IMG/VR virus record: IMGVR_UViG_3300042485_000802
Coordinates: 1 to 34,278 of that record
Strand: one strand, 5' to 3'
Length of the DNA stretch: 34,278 nucleotides
DNA from: a virus
This document shows positions 29,188 to 34,278 of the stretch, in pieces (the first letter of the stretch is position 1; every line of letters begins with the position of its first letter). The position numbers and the translations under genes are program-made. Under the pieces are notes generated by a model. That model had not been told where the DNA came from. It did not search any database and saw nothing but the letters and a program-made list of their open reading frames with translations.

Positions 29188-29375
29188 TAGTTCACCCTGT
29201 ATTGATTGCTATGTCCATCGGGGCACTGCCAAGACATTATTAATGTATCTGGGTCCCAGAAAGACTCTTCTGCATCTTTACTGCATTTGCCACATGGTTT
29301 TGTTCCAGAAATAGTTTCTAGATTATTCTTTTGTATCTTTTCTTTTTTATTAAAGAATTCATTTAGATTGGGCAT
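29187..29375 (-). CDS. Zinc-ribbon protein (62 aa)
   Basis: 62 aa, ATG 29375. Ligands CGKC (about 28-31) and C-PDGH (Cys about 51, His about 55), a CxxC...CxxxH ribbon. TLIMSWQCPDGHSNQYRVN closes the fold. It overlaps the upstream oxygenase gene by 17 nt. Located between oxygenase and putative nuclease; may cooperate with the latter. Confidence 0.65.
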   Translation of the reverse strand: MPNLNEFFNKKEKIQKNNLETISGTKPCGKCSKDAEESFWDPDTLIMSWQCPDGHSNQYRVN

Positions 29376-30270
29376 TGATGTTAACCCTTTCCATTTGATC
29401 TGTATTTAATATTTTTGGTGGAAGAACCCAAGTTGATAAGTCTTTCATTCCTGGTGAGGTCAGGAAAACCACACCATCTTCTTCCCACATAAAAGGAACT
29501 TTGTGGTTTGTTTGATTTGAAGATTTTGTATACGATCCAGATTTAAATTCGTCAGAACCTTCTGTCTCTATACAATAATTCATTCTAATTGCGTATCTAT
29601 CGTTTTTATATGTAGTAAGTACACCGTGATAAAATGGCTCACATGAAGGGAAAACAACGGCATCTCCTGCTTTTGGTTTTAGTCCAACTATTTTTGTTCC
29701 GTCAAAGAAACAAATTTCTCCTCCATCATAGTCATCGTTTAGGTATAGCATTACTGTAAAGATTAGTTTATATCCTGGAGAGTCCATATCTTGTTCAAAA
29801 TAGTCACTGTGAAATGCAGAGGATGTCTTTAAAAATCTTTTATCTTGATAATCTTTTTCATAGTTATACTTCAGAAATGCAATTTTTGTATTTTTTGCCT
29901 CTGTCAGTAAATCAACCTTCTTATAGGAACTTGGCCAAATGTTTTTGTTTCCATATTTAGATATAAAATCTTTTGAAATATACTTATATGAATTATAAAT
30001 ATTTTGGAAAATTTCTTTTTGACGGACATCCTCTTGATTATTTTTGTCTAAAGGATTTGCATTAATTGATTGAGAGTCTATTTCTGTCATTATACCCATG
30101 TCTCCCCAATCATGAAATTTTTTCATAATGTAGGTATCTTCGGTATAACTTTCTGCTTCCTTGAAAAAAGAAAGCAGCTTATCAATATCCTTAAAAGCAT
30201 TTCTATATACAATTGCACCAGGGATTAAACTGTATGCTTCTATATCATTTGCTTTATCAGAATTTTGCAT
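29359..30270 (-). CDS. Prolyl-4-hydroxylase-type 2OG-Fe(II) oxygenase (303 aa)
   Basis: 303 aa, ATG 30270, overlapping recA by 14 nt. His154-x-Asp156 (AFHSDYF), His215 (PFYHGVL), Arg225 or Arg229. The block TVMLYLNDDYDGGEICFFDG followed by LKPKAGDAVVFPS is classic for P4H-like enzymes and resembles 8615-9316. The C-terminal 60 residues include a GMKDLSTWV segment of unknown role. Directly downstream of RecA in the replication unit, so modification of a replication or virion protein, or of small molecules, cannot be told apart. Confidence 0.82.
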   Translation of the reverse strand: MQNSDKANDIEAYSLIPGAIVYRNAFKDIDKLLSFFKEAESYTEDTYIMKKFHDWGDMGIMTEIDSQSINANPLDKNNQEDVRQKEIFQNIYNSYKYISKDFISKYGNKNIWPSSYKKVDLLTEAKNTKIAFLKYNYEKDYQDKRFLKTSSAFHSDYFEQDMDSPGYKLIFTVMLYLNDDYDGGEICFFDGTKIVGLKPKAGDAVVFPSCEPFYHGVLTTYKNDRYAIRMNYCIETEGSDEFKSGSYTKSSNQTNHKVPFMWEEDGVVFLTSPGMKDLSTWVLPPKILNTDQMERVNINAQSK

Positions 30271-31261
30271 CTATTTCCTCTTTTAGTTTAACAACAACTT
30301 CTGGATTGTCCTTTAGGTACTGCACAGCTTTGGCACGACCCTGAAGTCTTTCACCGTTGACTGTATACCAAGCTCCGCCTTTTTCAACAACCCCTGTCAT
30401 TTCTGCAACGTCTAATGTCTCTCCTATATAATCTACACCAAGAGTTTCCCCTTGGTAGTAAAAGTCATACTGTCCTGAAAGATTAGGGGGGCCGAGTTTG
30501 TTGTAATCAATAATCCAGTTAACTGGTCTTCCGACTCTTTGTTCGATAATCTTGTCGCCAACTTTAATACCAGCTTTAATAGCATTAGCCTCAGCTTCAG
30601 ACGACCATAGCTTAATGACTGTGGAAGAAAAGAACTTGACTGCCATGCCACCTGTGGGGATGTGACTAGCATGCATAGATCCAAATTGATTTCTTTGTTG
30701 CGAGATGAGAACAAGTAGTGTTTTTTTGTTTGCATAATTTAACATCTTGACTGCGTGGGTCATATCCTTTGCTTCAGCGCCGATTTGCTTTGTATCCTGC
30801 AAATCTTTCATTTCATTTCCATCTTTTTCAAAATAAATTGCTGGCAACAATGCAGAAATTGAGTCAACAACTATCATATCAACGCCAGCATCCATTAGTT
30901 TTGTTGCAACATCAACCATATCGTTAACTGTTTTTGCTGAAGAATAAATTAGTTTAGATGAATCTACTCCTAAAGACTCTGCCCAAGACTGATCGTAAGA
31001 AGCTTCAGCATCAATCCATGCACAAGTCTTGCCCTCTTTCTGAGCTATTGCTATCATCTGTAAACAAAAAGAAGATTTTCCAGCAGACTTATTTCCCCAT
31101 ACAAGAACTTGTCTGCCGTAGCCTAGCCCTCCACGGAGAGCCATGTTTAATCCAATGCTTGGTGTTTTTTGTTTTTCAACAACAACATTTTGTGCTGATT
31201 GCACTCTTGCTCTTGTTTTTGGGTCTAGCTTTGCTAATACATCATCTATTAAAATATTCAT
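30257..31261 (-). CDS. recA: RecA-type recombinase
   Basis: 334 aa, ATG 31261. Walker A GNKSAGKSS (56-64), Walker B DMIVVDSIS, the RecA signature LLVLISQQRNQFGS with L2-like loop TGGMAVKFFSS, and C-terminal KAVQYLKDNP. The core is close to bacterial RecA, though GPESSGKTT is replaced by GNKSAGKSS. It would promote strand exchange in phage recombination-dependent replication with the Cas4-like and RuvC-like proteins. TATAAT at 31284-31289 may be its promoter. Confidence 0.9.
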   Translation of the reverse strand: MNILIDDVLAKLDPKTRARVQSAQNVVVEKQKTPSIGLNMALRGGLGYGRQVLVWGNKSAGKSSFCLQMIAIAQKEGKTCAWIDAEASYDQSWAESLGVDSSKLIYSSAKTVNDMVDVATKLMDAGVDMIVVDSISALLPAIYFEKDGNEMKDLQDTKQIGAEAKDMTHAVKMLNYANKKTLLVLISQQRNQFGSMHASHIPTGGMAVKFFSSTVIKLWSSEAEANAIKAGIKVGDKIIEQRVGRPVNWIIDYNKLGPPNLSGQYDFYYQGETLGVDYIGETLDVAEMTGVVEKGGAWYTVNGERLQGRAKAVQYLKDNPEVVVKLKEEIDAKF

Positions 31262-31283
31262 TGTTTTCTTTCTCTATATGCTT

Positions 31284-31289
31284 ATTATA
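31284..31289 (-). promoter_or_regulatory. Possible -10 box of recA promoter
   Basis: TATAAT 22 nt upstream of the recA ATG with a short purine-rich leader. The -35 candidate (ATGACA at 19 bp spacing) is imperfect. Falls in the only non-coding gap of the replication region (31262-31361). Confidence 0.4.
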
Positions 31290-31361
31290 GCATTAAAATC
31301 AGGGTTTGTGTCATTGTAATTAAAGTCTTTTGATCTTTTATTTAATACGGGAGCAGGAATT

Positions 31362-31601
31362 TCATTGATCTGATTCTGCATCAGCATCCTGATTATCAGT
31401 TTGTTGTTCAATGTTCTCCTTTAGCTCAAATACAAACGAGGAGCTATCCTCAAGATATTCGACGTTTAAACTTTTTTCTGAGTTAGATGCGTTTAAAAAT
31501 ACATCAATCGGAATTGATACCTTTTTTTGCGACTCTAATATTGCAACTAAAATATTAGTAGCATTCATTGCTTGATATATTTCTGCTGGGGTTTTACTCA
31601 T
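31362..31601 (-). CDS. Hypothetical protein (79 aa)
   Basis: 79 aa, ATG 31601 in ATGA overlap with the polymerase stop. N-terminal helix TPAEIYQAMNATNILVAILESQ, then a beta segment and an acidic tail (QQTDNQDADAESDQ). Could be a polymerase accessory by its position; no motif known. Confidence 0.6.
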   Translation of the reverse strand: MSKTPAEIYQAMNATNILVAILESQKKVSIPIDVFLNASNSEKSLNVEYLEDSSSFVFELKENIEQQTDNQDADAESDQ

Positions 31602-34278
31602 CTTATTTCCTTTATCATTAAAGTTCCATCTTCTAGTTTAGACAAAACGGGTTTACATTTCATTCCCTCACGCATTCTGCCAAGCACCTTTGAATACATA
31701 GTTGGGAAAGCAATTGCACGTTGCAATTCTTTATTTTTATTAGTCATAACAATGTGTGCCATTGTTTTTCCAGCTTTTGTTTTATATGGATTAAAATTAA
31801 TTACCATCATTTCATCATCTTCCATATCATATTCTTTTCTATACAGATAGTCAACAAATAGGTCTGAGCCATTGGGGTCAATTTCATTGACCTTAACGTA
31901 TCTTGCAATTCTATTATCTCCGACCAGAATAAAATACATCTGTCCTGTTTCAATTTGAGTTTGCTCATTATGAAATAATCCAATTGATCCAGTTTCATCA
32001 ACAAGCTCTACTCTAGCCCACCCAGTTCCTCTTTTTATACTTTTAACCATTCCAAATACTGGGAATGATCCTAGGTCATCAAAGTCTTGAATTGGTCTTG
32101 CTTGAGCTTTAATTCTTGGTGGCAAATCAATATTAAATGTTGGTATACCTAAGTATTCGTAATAGTTTTCTTTTTCTTTGCCAGTACGCTTATTATCCTC
32201 AAAAGCAGCCCCACCAATACTATTAAGAGCAGAAATAGCCCTGCTGTTAATCCCACTACCCTTGGTAGACGCCTTTTGAATAAACTCCGAATAGTCTTCA
32301 TACGGTCTCTTTTCTATGATTTTATTAGCTATGCTGTCCGATATAAACTTGACTTCAGCTAAGCCAAATTGAACTGCATTTTCTTTAAGAGAAAAATACA
32401 ATTCTGATTCATTGATGTGAGGCAATAAAATTTTAAGATTTAATCTCTTAGCCTCAATCAAATATTCTGTTCTTTTATCTTTGTCATTTTCGTTTTTAAG
32501 AATTGAAAAAATAAATTCAAGTGGGTAATAGTGCTTAAGCCAAGCCGTATAATAACTAAGCATGGAATAAGCAACAGCATGGCTACGGTTAAAAGAGTAG
32601 CCAGCATGAGCCTCGAAATCATGCCATAACGCTTCGGCCTTTTTCTTAGTAATGTGTTTTGAAGCCCCATCAATAAATTGATCTTTGAACTGGTCGAATT
32701 CTTTTGCATCCTTCTTCTTTCCGATGATTTTACGAACTTTGTCAGCTTCTGACCAAGACATACCACCTAAATGTACACAAGCCTGCATAACTTGCTCCTG
32801 ATATATAATAACACCATACGTATTTTCTGTAAAAGGCTTCATAATCTCATGAACATAGCTAACGGCTTCTCGTCCATGCTTTCTATTAATATATGAAGCT
32901 CCTACAGTATTCATTGCTCCTGGTCTAACCAAAGCATTAGATGCAGCAAGATCTTCAAATTTGTCCACACCCATTTTAATTAAAAGGTTTGTGTACGGTG
33001 TAGCTTCAGCTTGGAATACTCCCTTTGTATATCCTTCGCTTAATGTTTTATAAACATCTAGGTCGTCAAGTGGTAATTCAGACAATACAATTTCTTTATT
33101 GTGTCTTTCTTTGATTGCTTTTAATGTGTCTGAAATTACAGATAATGTTTTTAGTCCAAGTGCATCTAGCTTAATAAGACCAATGTCTGCGACTGTATCC
33201 ATGTCATACGCTACTACTGGGATACGACCAGAAACTTTATCTTGTGCATCCTCACGAGATTCAATAGGAGCAAAATTTCTTAGATCATCCTTTGCAACGA
33301 CAACTCCAGCAGCATGAACTCCAACGCTTCTAATTTTTCCACGCAGTCTTTCTGCAAGCCACACAACTTCTGGGTACTTCATTCTAAACTCTTTTGTGTT
33401 TGGAGACTCCATAAAGTCTTCAAATGTATCAATTGATTTCATTGCACGATTTACATCCTGCAACGGAACCATAAATACACGAGCAGCATCTCTAATTACT
33501 CCCTTATCTTTAAAGTAAGTGTATGTAGAAATAGATGCCACATGCTTGAATTTCTTTTTGAGGTAATCCTTTACTTCCTTACGGCGACGATCTTCAAAGT
33601 CTGTGTCGATATCTGGAAAGTCGTTACGTTCTGGATTAATAAATCTAAAAAATAGCAAGTCATACTCAATTGGGTCTACATCTGTAATTCCAAGAGAGTA
33701 GCAGACCAAAGACCCAGCAGCAGAACCACGTCCTGGACCCACCATGATATTATTTTGTTTAGCCCAATTAATCATATCTGCTACCACAAGAAAGTATGAT
33801 GCAAATGATTTATCTTTAATTATAGATAACTCTTCTGCTAGCCTGTCCGTGTAGACCTGGTCCCCGTCCAGACCTAGCCTTTTAAGGCCCTCAGAGGCCA
33901 TTTGAGAGAGTTTCTCGTCAGCATCCGTCTTGGGTACTGGGAGTAGGTCTAAACCGCTGTTAAAATCGTATTGGCCAATTTTATTGGCTATCTCAATAGT
34001 GTTCTCATAAATGTCTGTTCGTTTAATTCCAGATTTATTAAAGTCTGACTCTATTTCTTCCCTAGATTGGATAAATAGGTTATAGTCTTGAAAAGAGATT
34101 CTTCTATCTGGATATAGGTAGTTGAATCGATCTAGCATATTATTCATATTTCTAGACATTTCAAAGTCTGCTTCTTTATCTGATTTAGGTGATGTGGAAA
34201 GAATTAGCATGGCTTCTTCCAAAACCTTATCTTCGCCTTTAGCAAAGTGTGCATCTCCTGTGGCAACTGGCTTGATTC
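31598..34278 (-). CDS. dnaE: DNA polymerase III alpha subunit (DnaE-type), 5' end outside window
   Basis: About 893 codons visible, in frame to the right edge. Order: end of PHP domain (VATGDAHFAKGED at the edge); palm with GPGRGSAAGSLVCYSLG and the catalytic PDIDTDFEDRRR pair; third acidic VADIGLIKLDALG; finger region with YQEQVMQACVHLGGMSW; HhH and GYSFNRSHAVAYSMLSYYTAWLKHYYP; OB-fold FPVFGMVKSIKRGTGWARVELVDETGSIGLF near the C-terminus. No tau-binding tail. A replicative polymerase of bacterial C-family type, as in a subset of actinobacterial phages. Confidence 0.95.
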   Translation of the reverse strand, partial: IKPVATGDAHFAKGEDKVLEEAMLILSTSPKSDKEADFEMSRNMNNMLDRFNYLYPDRRISFQDYNLFIQSREEIESDFNKSGIKRTDIYENTIEIANKIGQYDFNSGLDLLPVPKTDADEKLSQMASEGLKRLGLDGDQVYTDRLAEELSIIKDKSFASYFLVVADMINWAKQNNIMVGPGRGSAAGSLVCYSLGITDVDPIEYDLLFFRFINPERNDFPDIDTDFEDRRRKEVKDYLKKKFKHVASISTYTYFKDKGVIRDAARVFMVPLQDVNRAMKSIDTFEDFMESPNTKEFRMKYPEVVWLAERLRGKIRSVGVHAAGVVVAKDDLRNFAPIESREDAQDKVSGRIPVVAYDMDTVADIGLIKLDALGLKTLSVISDTLKAIKERHNKEIVLSELPLDDLDVYKTLSEGYTKGVFQAEATPYTNLLIKMGVDKFEDLAASNALVRPGAMNTVGASYINRKHGREAVSYVHEIMKPFTENTYGVIIYQEQVMQACVHLGGMSWSEADKVRKIIGKKKDAKEFDQFKDQFIDGASKHITKKKAEALWHDFEAHAGYSFNRSHAVAYSMLSYYTAWLKHYYPLEFIFSILKNENDKDKRTEYLIEAKRLNLKILLPHINESELYFSLKENAVQFGLAEVKFISDSIANKIIEKRPYEDYSEFIQKASTKGSGINSRAISALNSIGGAAFEDNKRTGKEKENYYEYLGIPTFNIDLPPRIKAQARPIQDFDDLGSFPVFGMVKSIKRGTGWARVELVDETGSIGLFHNEQTQIETGQMYFILVGDNRIARYVKVNEIDPNGSDLFVDYLYRKEYDMEDDEMMVINFNPYKTKAGKTMAHIVMTNKNKELQRAIAFPTMYSKVLGRMREGMKCKPVLSKLEDGTLMIKEIR

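Overview
The window looks like part of a tailed phage genome (or prophage-like contig) infecting an actinobacterium. Every recognisable gene lies on the minus strand. Genes are packed with 1-17 nt overlaps (ATGA, TAATG) in long transcription units. Phage hallmarks are a large and small terminase, a CHAP endolysin next to small membrane proteins, and many tiny zinc-ribbon proteins. The actinobacterial link is a WhiB-type Fe-S regulator (7509-7820), supported by frequent apparent leaderless transcripts. The DNA is AT-rich, which would fit a small-genome aquatic actinobacterial host; that last step is inference.

Layout in transcription order (high to low coordinates). (1) 34278-24816: replication and recombination, with a bacterial PolIII-alpha (DnaE) type polymerase cut by the window edge, RecA, a putative endonuclease, a Cas4-like nuclease and a RuvC-like resolvase. 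Embedded in it are two 2OG-Fe(II) oxygenases and a probable vitamin B12 module: a secreted DUF4430-like protein, a small membrane protein and a PduO/MMAB-type cobalamin adenosyltransferase. (2) 24797-22304: an operon of Asp/Asn-hydroxylase-like oxygenase, mini-HTH protein, glycosyltransferase, sugar nucleotidyltransferase and DUF1599-like protein. (3) 22270-17314: small and large terminase translationally coupled to a quinone-oxidoreductase-like enzyme and a NodU-type carbamoyltransferase, whose last codons contain the promoter and 5' part of a CAT-anticodon tRNA. (4) 17250-14316: SGNH-like hydrolase, luciferase-like flavin monooxygenase, Hsp20 and an FmdB-like zinc ribbon protein preceded by a structured RNA leader. 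(5) 14247-10114: a large secreted Ala/Thr/Val-rich repeat protein, then holin-like membrane proteins, a lipoprotein and the endolysin. (6) 10040-5458: a degenerate SGNH paralogue, two 2OG oxygenases, WhiB, several small proteins and a proteasome-like Ntn hydrolase. (7) 5425-546: a secreted subtilisin, sulfotransferase, methyltransferase, SGNH hydrolase, 2OG oxygenase and thioredoxin. (8) The start of another secreted protein runs off the left edge.

Three things stand out. First, a repeated promoter design: near-consensus TTGACA/TATAAT boxes sit exactly where transcription would start on the A of the ATG (leaderless mRNA), and three times the TGA stop of the upstream gene is the TGA inside the -35 TTGACA. 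Second, an unusually dense set of small-molecule or glycan-modifying enzymes: six 2OG oxygenases, three SGNH-family paralogues, and sulfo-, methyl-, glycosyl-, nucleotidyl- and carbamoyl-transferases, a quinone reductase and a luciferase-like monooxygenase. Third, candidate RNA regulators: a GC-rich multi-hairpin leader with mutually exclusive stems before the fmdB-like gene, a hairpin around the ribosome-binding site of hsp20, and a 5' hairpin before the big surface protein. All functions are read by eye from motifs; no searches were run.
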